This document shows, piece by piece, positions 4,952 to 12,191 of a stretch of DNA of 13,949 nt. The notes under the pieces are model-generated. The model was not told the origin of the DNA. It saw only the letters and a list, made by a program, of their open reading frames with translations, and did no database searches. The position numbers and the translations under genes are program-made. The stretch is from Gammaproteobacteria bacterium (GTDB taxonomy: Bacteria; Pseudomonadota; Gammaproteobacteria; Steroidobacterales; BM003). Each line of letters starts with the position of its first letter. Position 1 is the first letter of the stretch. The stretch spans positions 1-13,949 of the forward strand of contig JAPHSC010000333.1 in assembly GCA_026193125.1 (NCBI GenBank). Direction: 5' to 3'.

Positions 4952-7345
4952 TTGCTACATTTTTCTCGCGCAATCGTCGTGTTGCTGGGCGGCGGAGAGG
5001 CCTGGTTGGTTTCCCTGGCGCTGGTCGCGGGAACGGGGATCTGCCTGGCTATGCGGCAAGCGCCGGATGGGCCCATGCTGGCCGGATTGGGCCTGGCGTT
5101 GATGGCAGCCAGGTTCCGTAGGCTGCGTGTCACGGCATCGGCTTGCGTCGGCTTTTTTCTTGCCGCCCACCAGGTTCAGTTGGTGCTCGCAGACCGTCTG
5201 CCGGCAAACCGGGACGGTAGCCTGGCGCAGCTGGTTGGGCGCGTCGATTCCTTGGTGAGCGAGGAGCCAGGCAGGATAAGGTTCATGTTTGCGCCTGAGG
5301 AACCAGCCCAGGGCATTCCATCCCGTATCCAGCTTAGCTGGTACCACAATGCAGAACTGCCAAGGGCTGGCGAGACCTGGAGTCTGGACGCCAAGCTGCG
5401 TTCACCAAGGGGGTACTCCAACCCTGGTGGCTTCGACTACGAGCGGTGGTTGTTTCGCCAGGGAATTGGCGCGACCGGCTACGTGAGGGCTGGGCGAAAA
5501 CTGCATGACAGGCCTGCCAATGTTGCGGGCTGGCTGTTGGCCAGGCGCGATGCGATAGCCCGCACTCTGGTGTCCCTGGTGCCCGCCGGAATTCAAAGGG
5601 AGCTGGTCCTGGCTCTGGTCCTGGGGCATAAGCGTGGTCTGAGCACAGACCAAAGAGAGATCCTGGCAATTACCGGTACCGCCCATTTGCTGGCTATCTC
5701 GGGCTTGCATATCGGCCTTGTCTCCGGCGTGATCTTTTGGTTTGTGCGCTTTGCGGCGGGCCTGGTATGGCCTGGCGCCAGTCGATCCGCAGAACTGCTG
5801 GCCTGGGGACTGTGCCTGGCGGCAGGCCTGTTTTATGCCTGTCTGGCCGGCCTGGCGCTGCCTACGCGGCGGGCTTTGCTAATGCTGGGTCTGTTTGCCG
5901 CGTACAAGATTTTTCGTCTTCCTTTGGGGGCATGGCAGGCCTGGTGCCTTGCCCTGGCAACAGTGTGTGTCCTGGATCCCCTGGCGGTGCTGGGCCTGGA
6001 CCTGTGGTTGTCGTTTGGCGCGGTGGCCTGTATTGGCCTGGTCATGCGCGGGCATCGCGTACCGGAAAGCCGACGCCTGCTTGAGTGGGGCCGAGTGCAG
6101 TTGGCAATTTCAGTTGGTCTGGCGCCAGTGCTTGCCTTTGAATATGGGCAAGTTTCCCTGCTCGCGCCCCTGGTCAACCTGCTGCTGGTTCCCTGGTTTG
6201 GAACAGCGATTTTGCCGCCCTTATTGCTTGGAGTGAGTTGCCTGGCCATCTGGCCCGGGGTTGCAGAATGGCTGGTAAGTTTCCAGGCCGGTCACCTGTT
6301 GCTACTCTGGCAGGGACTCGAACACCTGGCAGTGGTTGGGGCATGGAGGCTTTCGCACCCGAGCGGACTCGTATTATGCCTTGCCGCCCTGGGTTCGCTG
6401 CTGTTTTTGGCACCGGCGGGTATTCCGGGACGGCGCCTGGTGCTGGTTTGCTGGTTACCCTTGTTGTTTCCAGCCGACTCCGCCCTGGAACAGGGCGAAT
6501 TTGAATTGACGGTGCTGGATGTGGGGCAGGGTCTTGCCACCGTTGTACGAACTGCCGAACATCTTTTGGTGTATGACACCGGGCCGGCATATTCAGGCAG
6601 TAGTGCGGCCAGCTTCACCCTGATTCCGTATTTGCGGCACCAGGGAGTTCAGGGTATTGACGGGCTTATTAGCAGCCATAACGACCTGGACCACAGTGGT
6701 GGCCGAGAGGATGTGAGCCGAGTGATGCACCCCGCCTGGCAGTTGTCCGGTGAACCGATGCCAGGCGCATCGCCTTGCGCGGCGGGTGACCAGTGGTCAT
6801 GGGATGGCGTGAGCTTTGAAATTTTGCATCCAGGCAGAAATTCGGCTTTGCGGGGTAACCAGGCCTCCTGCGTCCTGCTGGTGCGCAGCGCGCGGGGAAG
6901 TGCGCTGCTTACCGGTGATATTCCGAAGGCAGCAGAACAGAGAATAGTTGAACGTCAGTCCTGCCTGGAAGTGGATGTGGTGGTTGCACCTCATCACGGC
7001 AGCGGAACTTCATCGTCTGCTGCCCTGGTGAAAGCTACCTCACCAGTATGGGTGGTATTTGCCGCCGGGCACGGTAATCGCTGGGGCTTTCCCTTAAAGT
7101 CGGTCAAGAACCGCTGGCGCAGCGTCGGAGCCGGCACATTGACCACCGGGCAGACCGGTGCTGTAACCATCAGCTTTTCCGCACCGGGCCAGGGCCATCT
7201 CAGTCTGCAGCGCCCAGGCAGTAAACGCATTTGGCGGGCCGGGCTGGTTTCTAGCGGGAGCGATGTACAGTATGATTCGAGCAGTTTTCCTATTAGAGAT
7301 GTGCGAGACACATGTTCGAAATTATCAGGTCCGGCGGATGGTTGA
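4952..7345 (+). CDS. comEC: DNA internalization channel ComEC/Rec2
   Basis: A 797-residue protein of normal family length. ComEC forms the inner-membrane channel that takes up single-stranded DNA in natural transformation. The order is: hydrophobic N-terminus (about 8-80), a soluble OB-like DUF4131 region (about 85-200) with SNPGGFDYERWLFRQGI (156-172), the multi-span competence domain (about 215-505) with TGTAHLLAISGLHIG (241-255), and a C-terminal metallo-beta-lactamase-like domain. In the last are LDVGQG (522-527), SHNDLDHSGG (575-584), LLTGD (652-656), APHHGS (679-684) and NRWGFP (709-714). The start is TTG: the frame is open back to 4829 but holds no ATG, GTG or TTG before 4952, and the next starts would cut into the first membrane span. 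The ribosome site is weak (AGG 12 bases upstream). The 3' end overlaps exbB by 34 bases. It may be retained for uptake of DNA as nutrient or for transformation; other competence genes are not in view. Confidence 0.93.
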   Translation: MLHFSRAIVVLLGGGEAWLVSLALVAGTGICLAMRQAPDGPMLAGLGLALMAARFRRLRVTASACVGFFLAAHQVQLVLADRLPANRDGSLAQLVGRVDSLVSEEPGRIRFMFAPEEPAQGIPSRIQLSWYHNAELPRAGETWSLDAKLRSPRGYSNPGGFDYERWLFRQGIGATGYVRAGRKLHDRPANVAGWLLARRDAIARTLVSLVPAGIQRELVLALVLGHKRGLSTDQREILAITGTAHLLAISGLHIGLVSGVIFWFVRFAAGLVWPGASRSAELLAWGLCLAAGLFYACLAGLALPTRRALLMLGLFAAYKIFRLPLGAWQAWCLALATVCVLDPLAVLGLDLWLSFGAVACIGLVMRGHRVPESRRLLEWGRVQLAISVGLAPVLAFEYGQVSLLAPLVNLLLVPWFGTAILPPLLLGVSCLAIWPGVAEWLVSFQAGHLLLLWQGLEHLAVVGAWRLSHPSGLVLCLAALGSLLFLAPAGIPGRRLVLVCWLPLLFPADSALEQGEFELTVLDVGQGLATVVRTAEHLLVYDTGPAYSGSSAASFTLIPYLRHQGVQGIDGLISSHNDLDHSGGREDVSRVMHPAWQLSGEPMPGASPCAAGDQWSWDGVSFEILHPGRNSALRGNQASCVLLVRSARGSALLTGDIPKAAEQRIVERQSCLEVDVVVAPHHGSGTSSSAALVKATSPVWVVFAAGHGNRWGFPLKSVKNRWRSVGAGTLTTGQTGAVTISFSAPGQGHLSLQRPGSKRIWRAGLVSSGSDVQYDSSSFPIRDVRDTCSKLSGPADG

Positions 7346-7938
7346 TGTTGCCCCTGTTGGCTTGCTCGGTGCTTGCGGCGGCAATCATTCTTGAGCGGCT
7401 ATGGAGTCTGCAGGAAAAGCGGGTACTACCACAAAATCTGTCGGCAAAGGTGTGGGACTGGGTCGCAAGGAATGAGCTCAATGATGCGCATATCGAGACC
7501 CTGCGTGACAGCTCGGCCCTGGGTGAAGTGCTGGCAGCAGCGCTGGCTAACCGGCAGCGGGATCTGGATACCATCAAGGAGCGCGTGCAGGACACCGGCA
7601 GACATGTGGTGCATGAGCTGGAACGGTTTATCAACACCCTCGGAACCATAGCTGCGATCTCGCCACTGTTGGGCTTGCTGGGAACCGTGGTTGGAATGAT
7701 CAAGGTCTTTGCCGCAATTACCACTCACGGCGTAGGTGACCCCACCGTACTTGCAGGGGGGATTTCCGAGGCGCTCATCACCACGGCCGCAGGCCTTACG
7801 GTGGCGATACCGGCACTGATTGGTTATCGCTACCTGCGCAGCCGCATCGACTCTCTGGTGGTGCAGATGGAAAAGGAAGCCATCAAGCTGGTCGACCGCA
7901 TTCGCGACGAGCACGAGGCCGGGAGGTATGAAGCTTGA
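7312..7938 (+). CDS. exbB: MotA/TolQ/ExbB proton-channel family protein
   Basis: A 208-residue membrane protein of the ExbB/TolQ family, which with ExbD-type partners converts proton flow into mechanical work on the envelope. Three spans are seen: about 8-28, 108-135 and 150-172, with the large cytoplasmic loop between the first two. Family motifs are ISPLLGLLGTVVGMIKVF (116-133) and GGISEALITTAAGLTVAIPA (149-168). The ATG at 7312 gives the usual start (MFEIIRSGGWLMLPL); its ribosome site is weak (GAG four bases upstream), and since it lies inside the end of comEC it is probably translated by coupling. The stop overlaps exbD as TTGA. No tonB or tolA lies nearby, so the client of the motor cannot be read from context; the LPS neighbours suggest, but do not show, an envelope-assembly role. 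Confidence 0.93.
   Translation: MFEIIRSGGWLMLPLLACSVLAAAIILERLWSLQEKRVLPQNLSAKVWDWVARNELNDAHIETLRDSSALGEVLAAALANRQRDLDTIKERVQDTGRHVVHELERFINTLGTIAAISPLLGLLGTVVGMIKVFAAITTHGVGDPTVLAGGISEALITTAAGLTVAIPALIGYRYLRSRIDSLVVQMEKEAIKLVDRIRDEHEAGRYEA
7921..7926 (+). promoter_or_regulatory. Strong ribosome binding site fixing the TTG start of exbD
   Basis: GGGAGG ends eight bases before the TTG at 7935. An ATG at 7928 is closer but out of frame with the ExbD product and too near the site. This decides the TTG start. Confidence 0.7.
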
Positions 7939-8363
7939 ATCTGCAGGGACAGCGCAGGGAGGAGCCAGATGTCAATCTGACCTCTCTGATCGACGTAGTC
8001 CTTTTGCTGCTGGTGTTCTTCATGGTGTCGACTTCTTTTGTCAAGGAAGCCGTGCTCAAGGTGGACTTGCCGGAAGCAAGTGAACAGGCGGCGGTGAGTC
8101 AGGCAGAGGAGCCCTTGGTGATTACCGTGGCTGCCAATGGTGAGTTGCGAGTGAACGACCGTGAACTGGTGAATAATCGGCCGGATACCCTGCGTGCAGC
8201 CATCACGTTGACCGTCGGTGATGAAAGAGATATCCAGGTATTGCTGCGTGCGGATGGCAAGGCGAGTCATCAGTCGGTGGTAACCGCCATGGATGTACTC
8301 GGACGTATGGGCTTCAGACGCCTGAGCATTGCGGCAGTAGCTACCCCGGAGGATTCCCGTTGA
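7935..8363 (+). CDS. exbD: ExbD/TolR family biopolymer transport protein
   Basis: A 142-residue single-span protein, partner of the ExbB above. A short cytoplasmic tail precedes VNLTSLIDVVLLLLVFFMVSTSF (13-35), in which D20 is the conserved membrane aspartate that carries protons. The remaining roughly 105 residues are periplasmic with the usual ExbD/TolR fold, including the conserved stretch IQVLLRADGKASHQSVVTAM. Length is normal. It starts at TTG within TTGA, sharing four bases with the exbB stop, behind a strong GGGAGG site. No other start in this frame would keep the membrane segment. The stop overlaps msbA in the same TTGA arrangement. Confidence 0.93.
   Translation: MNLQGQRREEPDVNLTSLIDVVLLLLVFFMVSTSFVKEAVLKVDLPEASEQAAVSQAEEPLVITVAANGELRVNDRELVNNRPDTLRAAITLTVGDERDIQVLLRADGKASHQSVVTAMDVLGRMGFRRLSIAAVATPEDSR
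8348..8353 (+). promoter_or_regulatory. Strong ribosome binding site fixing the TTG start of msbA
   Basis: GGAGGA ends six bases before the TTG at 8360. The first in-frame ATG (8375) lies too far away for this site, so TTG is preferred. Confidence 0.65.
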
Positions 8364-10102
8364 ACGAACAGGTCATGCGACCGGCGCTGGTCTATAAACG
8401 CCTGGTCGCCTATGCGATCCCCTATTGGCCGACGTTCCTGGCTTCGGTTCTTGCAATGGCTGTGTATGCGCTAAGCGAAGCTGGTTTTGCCTACATGGTA
8501 AAACCTCTGCTCAACGATGGCTTTGTTAATCGCGATCCCGAGACCATCAAGACCCTGCCGTTAATAATCGTTGTAATATTCCTGGCTCGCGGAGTGGCCG
8601 GGTTTGTTTCGTCATACGGTATGACCTGGATTGGCCGTCAGGTAATCAAGTTACTGCGCATGGATATATTCAGACACTACCTGGTGTTGCCGACTGCGTA
8701 TTTTGATACAAGCAGCGCGGGACACTTGCTGTCACGGCTTACCTATAATGTGGAGCAGGTTGCGGAGGCAACCACCAACGTGGTGACCGTGGTAATCAGG
8801 GATACGCTGTCAGCAATTTTTCTTGCAGGACTGATGATTTACATGAACTGGCGCCTGGCCCTGTTCATGTTGTTTGTGGGTCCGATGATAGGCGGCATGG
8901 TTGCGTTTCTTAGCAAGGTATTCCGTCGTTACAGTGCGCGTATACAGTATTCCATGGGTGACGTGACCAGGGTGGCCGAAGAGGTTATTGGTGGTCACCG
9001 GGTGGTCAAGGTGTTCAACGGCCAGAAGCATGAAGAAGCGCAGTTTGAGGTGGTTAATGAGACTAACCGCAAGCTGCATATGCGCATGGCCAAGGTGAAT
9101 GCAGGCAGTGTGCCGGTGGTACAGGCCATTATGGCAGCGGGTATGGCTGGCATCATCCTGGTCGCAACGCATGAGTCCATGGCAGTCGATGTGGGGGACT
9201 TCGGTTCGTTTCTCAGCGCCATGTTGCTGCTTATGGCACCCATGAAACGGCTCACGAATATCAACGCAAGTCTGCAGCGTGGCATTGCTGCCGGATCCAG
9301 CGTATTCGAAGTACTGGATGAGGCGCCGGAGATTGACACCGGCACCCTTGAGGTCGAGCGGGTCAATGGTGACATAGAATTTAAAAGCCTGTCATTTCAA
9401 TACACGAGCGAAAAGGGAGCCGTACTGCACGGCATCAATCTGGAAATCCCGGCCGGCCAAACCTGTGCCATTGTGGGTAAATCCGGTAGCGGAAAATCCA
9501 CCCTGGTAGCATTGCTTCCCAGGTTTTACGATCCGACCGCTGGAGAAATTTTGCTGGATGGTGAGGCGATTGATCATTACCAGTTGCAGAACCTGCGCAG
9601 GCAGATAAGCCTGGTCAGCCAGGACATCACCCTGTTCAATGAGAGTATTGCAAACAATATTGCCTACGGCAGTGAAAGCGAGACCTCCAGGGAAGAAATT
9701 GAAAGAGCTGCGCGCGCTGCCCACGTCATGGAGTTTGTCGATGAATTGCCCAGGGGGCTGGACACCATAGTGGGTGATCGCGGAGTGTTGCTCTCCGGCG
9801 GGCAGCGCCAGCGTATTGCTATCGCGCGCGCTTTACTCAAGGATGCCCCGGTCCTGATTCTTGATGAGGCGACCTCGGCGCTGGACACCGAATCTGAGCG
9901 GCATATCCAGAATGCTCTTGACCAGCTTATGCATGGCCGCACTACGCTGGTCATTGCGCACCGCCTGTCTACGGTCGAGCGGGCTGATTCAATTGTCGTG
10001 ATGCACGATGGGAGAATAGTCGAGAAGGGTACCCACGCTGAGCTGCTGGACTTGGGAGGGTATTACGCCAACCTCTACAAGATGCAGTTCAGGGACAGTT
10101 GA
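8360..10102 (+). CDS. msbA: Lipid A export ATP-binding/permease protein MsbA
   Basis: A 580-residue half-transporter with membrane and ATPase domains fused; the homodimer flips core-lipid A across the inner membrane. The membrane domain covers about 20-315 with six spans expected. The ATPase domain carries Walker A GKSGSGKST (373-381), Q-loop Q421 in SLVSQDITLFN, signature LSGGQRQR (478-485), Walker B VLILDEATSALD (498-509) and switch H534 in IAHRLSTVERAD. Length and motifs match MsbA of E. coli (582 residues from memory). Its place just before lpxK is the E. coli arrangement and supports MsbA over a generic multidrug exporter. It starts at TTG in a TTGA overlap with exbD behind GGAGGA, and ends in the same kind of overlap with lpxK. 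Confidence 0.94.
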   Translation: MNEQVMRPALVYKRLVAYAIPYWPTFLASVLAMAVYALSEAGFAYMVKPLLNDGFVNRDPETIKTLPLIIVVIFLARGVAGFVSSYGMTWIGRQVIKLLRMDIFRHYLVLPTAYFDTSSAGHLLSRLTYNVEQVAEATTNVVTVVIRDTLSAIFLAGLMIYMNWRLALFMLFVGPMIGGMVAFLSKVFRRYSARIQYSMGDVTRVAEEVIGGHRVVKVFNGQKHEEAQFEVVNETNRKLHMRMAKVNAGSVPVVQAIMAAGMAGIILVATHESMAVDVGDFGSFLSAMLLLMAPMKRLTNINASLQRGIAAGSSVFEVLDEAPEIDTGTLEVERVNGDIEFKSLSFQYTSEKGAVLHGINLEIPAGQTCAIVGKSGSGKSTLVALLPRFYDPTAGEILLDGEAIDHYQLQNLRRQISLVSQDITLFNESIANNIAYGSESETSREEIERAARAAHVMEFVDELPRGLDTIVGDRGVLLSGGQRQRIAIARALLKDAPVLILDEATSALDTESERHIQNALDQLMHGRTTLVIAHRLSTVERADSIVVMHDGRIVEKGTHAELLDLGGYYANLYKMQFRDS

Positions 10103-11127
10103 GCGCAGGCCCGGTGGAGCAGGGACCCGGTGAACGATGGTTGCTTGGCCGCTGGTATGGAGCGAAACCCATACTCTGGCTGAGACCACTGGAGGCTGTT
10201 TTCAGATTGCTGGCCGGTCTGCGTCGCTGGGCGTATAAGGTTGGACTGCTCAAGACTGTGTCTCCGGGAGTTCCGGTGCTGGTGGTTGGCAATATCACGG
10301 TCGGTGGTAGTGGCAAGACACCCCTGGTGCTGCTCCTCGCACAGATGCTGAAACAACGGGGAATCCGGGTAGGCATTGTTTCGCGAGGGTATGGTGGGAA
10401 GGGCGATGTACGACTGGTTAAACCCGACAGTCTGGCCGCGGACGTGGGCGATGAGCCTTTGTTACTTGCGCGAAGAAGCGATGTGCCGGTATGCGTGGGC
10501 CGGGACCGCGTGGCCGCCGCCAGAAAAATGGTTGCGATGGGTGTTCAGTGCATCATCAGTGATGACGGTTTGCAGCACTATCGCCTCGCTCGCCAGGCCC
10601 AGATCGCGGTCCTGGATGCCAGGCGTGGCGTGGGAAACGGTGCCTGCCTGCCTGCGGGGCCGCTGAGGGAGCCGGTGCAGCGACTCGCGCAGATGGACCT
10701 GGTGGTCGCGAATGGTGGTGGCATAGAAAACATGCCTGATGCCGCTGTGATGAGCCTTGAGCCAGGGGGCGTGCTGCCGCTGAACGCTAATGTTCCGCCG
10801 CGTACGCTACAGAGTTTTGCCGGAGAGACAGTGCATGCTCTGGCGGGGATAGGTAACCCGGAACGATTCTTCGACAGCTTGCGCCGACAGGGTATCGGCG
10901 TTCTACCCAGGCCGATGCGGGACCATGCGATGATAAAGGCCAGCGACCTGGTGTTTCCTGACCAGCATGAGATTCTGATGACCGAGAAAGATGCCGTAAA
11001 ATGTAGCGAGTATCCGGGGACCAACACCTGGTATGTCCCGGTGACCGCCAGGTTCAGTGATCCGGACCAGGCGCGCCTGAATAAATTGCTGGACAAGCTT
11101 TTAACACATCTGCCCGGGAGCGACTGA
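10099..11127 (+). CDS. lpxK: Tetraacyldisaccharide 4'-kinase LpxK
   Basis: A 342-residue membrane-associated kinase that adds the 4'-phosphate to the lipid A disaccharide, making lipid IVA. After an amphipathic N-terminus (about 14-48) comes the P-loop GNITVGGSGKTP (64-75), then VSRGYGGK (94-101), GDEPLLLARR (117-126), DDGLQHYRLAR (155-165), GNGACLPAGPLREP (179-192), AGIGNPERFF (249-258) and MTEKDAVKC (294-302), all typical of LpxK. The start is TTG in a TTGA overlap with msbA; AGGGA sits only three bases upstream, so the GTG at 10114 (with AGG four bases before it) is an alternative that would remove five residues. Its stop shares one base with the next gene (TGATG). Confidence 0.95.
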   Translation: MSAGPVEQGPGERWLLGRWYGAKPILWLRPLEAVFRLLAGLRRWAYKVGLLKTVSPGVPVLVVGNITVGGSGKTPLVLLLAQMLKQRGIRVGIVSRGYGGKGDVRLVKPDSLAADVGDEPLLLARRSDVPVCVGRDRVAAARKMVAMGVQCIISDDGLQHYRLARQAQIAVLDARRGVGNGACLPAGPLREPVQRLAQMDLVVANGGGIENMPDAAVMSLEPGGVLPLNANVPPRTLQSFAGETVHALAGIGNPERFFDSLRRQGIGVLPRPMRDHAMIKASDLVFPDQHEILMTEKDAVKCSEYPGTNTWYVPVTARFSDPDQARLNKLLDKLLTHLPGSD

Positions 11128-11309
11128 TGGACAAGAAATTACTGGATATCCTGGCCTGCCCGCTGTGCAAGGGCCCGCTGGAGTATAGAGAATCTGCACA
11201 TGAATTAGTCTGCCGTGCCGAGCGGCTTGCATTTCCGGTTCGGGATGGCGTGCCGGTGATGCTTGAGGAAGAGGCACGGGAAATGAAACTGGAAGAGCTG
11301 GACAAGTGA
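11127..11309 (+). CDS. Trm112 family protein (YcaR-like)
   Basis: A 60-residue protein with LLDILACPLCKGPLEY (5-20), then a third cysteine C29 in ELVCR, and LAFPVRDGVPVMLEEEAR (34-51). This is the bacterial Trm112/UPF0434 (E. coli YcaR) pattern, length and all; E. coli YcaR as I recall it has the same three cysteines. Trm112 proteins support methyltransferases in other domains of life; the bacterial role is poorly known. The start has GGGAG six bases upstream. It is coupled on both sides: TGATG with lpxK and GTGA with kdsB. Its place before kdsB is conserved in E. coli and Pseudomonas. Confidence 0.93.
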   Translation: MDKKLLDILACPLCKGPLEYRESAHELVCRAERLAFPVRDGVPVMLEEEAREMKLEELDK

Positions 11310-12067
11310 GCTTTCGGGTTGTCATCCCTGCCCGCTATGGGTCAACCAGGCTACCGGGCAAGCCCCTGCTGGAGATTGCCGGGAGAACGATGATCGAGCA
11401 TGTCTACCGCAGGGCAGTGGAGAGCGGCGCAAGCGAGGTAGTCGTCGCCACTGATGATGAGCGAATTTTACAGGTCTGCGAGGGCTTTGGGGCTGCCGTA
11501 TGCATGACCCGCTCGAATCACCAGTCAGGTACTGACCGAATAGCCGAGGTGGCCCGGCAGAAGGGATGGTCGAATGAGGTGATGGTAGTCAACGTTCAGG
11601 GCGACGAACCCGGACTGCCTGCGCAACTGACAAACCAGGTGGCGACCTTACTGGCGGAGCGGGCGGATGCTCACATCGCGACCCTTGCGACGCCTGTATC
11701 AAGTCTGGACGAGTTTATGGATGTCAACGCGGTGAAAGTCGTTACGGATTCGAGTGGGCGTGCCATGTATTTCAGCCGGGCGCCGATTCCCTGGCCGCGC
11801 GACTCAGCACCGTCGGGACTCGCATCGCAAACTTCGTTTGCCGGAGCCTGGCGCCACCTTGGCCTGTATGCCTACCGCGTGGGTGCATTATTGCAGCTGG
11901 CTGACGCGCAGCCATCAGCCCTGGAATTGACAGAAAAGCTGGAGCAGTTACGTGCAATGGAGATGGGTATGACCATTGTGGTCGCGTTGGCATCCTGCCC
12001 GCCGGGACAGGGGGTCGATACCCAGGCAGACCTGGACCAGGTGACGGCCCGGTGGATGGACGCCTGA
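11306..12067 (+). CDS. kdsB: 3-deoxy-manno-octulosonate cytidylyltransferase KdsB
   Basis: A 253-residue cytosolic enzyme that makes CMP-Kdo from CTP and Kdo, the activated sugar for the inner core of lipopolysaccharide. The signature segments are PARYGSTRLPGKPL (8-21), VVATDD (46-51), SGTDRIAEV (74-82), VNVQGDEP (95-102), NAVKVV (141-146), YFSRAPIPWPR (155-165), HLGLYAYR (184-191), LELTEKLEQLR (206-216) and GVDTQADL (236-243). The start is GTG in a GTGA overlap with the Trm112 gene, with GGAAGAG eight bases upstream. It is the last gene of the overlapping run; no intrinsic terminator is visible in the 124 bases that follow. Confidence 0.96.
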   Translation: MSFRVVIPARYGSTRLPGKPLLEIAGRTMIEHVYRRAVESGASEVVVATDDERILQVCEGFGAAVCMTRSNHQSGTDRIAEVARQKGWSNEVMVVNVQGDEPGLPAQLTNQVATLLAERADAHIATLATPVSSLDEFMDVNAVKVVTDSSGRAMYFSRAPIPWPRDSAPSGLASQTSFAGAWRHLGLYAYRVGALLQLADAQPSALELTEKLEQLRAMEMGMTIVVALASCPPGQGVDTQADLDQVTARWMDA

Positions 12068-12151
12068 GTCGGGCTAAGACACAAGGTTGGGATCTGGGTT
12101 GAACGGGTTTGCGCTGGCTGCTTGGTGTGTGACGACCGCGGCAAGTTGGGG

Positions 12152-12166
12152 TTTACCCAGGGTGAA
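12152..12166. repeat. 15-base imperfect palindrome before the DUF748 gene
   Basis: TTTACCC-A-GGGTGAA is an odd-centred inverted repeat in the 124-base gap (12068-12191) after kdsB, 25 bases before the next start codon. All seven pairs match apart from one T-G. It could be an operator or part of a small leader structure. No good promoter boxes or terminator were identified in the gap. Confidence 0.3.
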
Positions 12167-12191
12167 GGCTGACAAGGGGGGTGTTTGAACC

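Noticed and set aside
7248..7276. Possible promoter for exbB inside the end of comEC (TTTCTA, 17 bases, TATGAT)
   Set aside because: The -10 is good, but the -35 matches only 3 of 6 positions and the region is coding; the gene can be served by read-through from comEC.
7928..8083. ATG at 7928 as a gene start right after GGGAGG
   Set aside because: The frame gives a short protein without known motifs and is out of frame with the clear ExbD product that starts at 7935.
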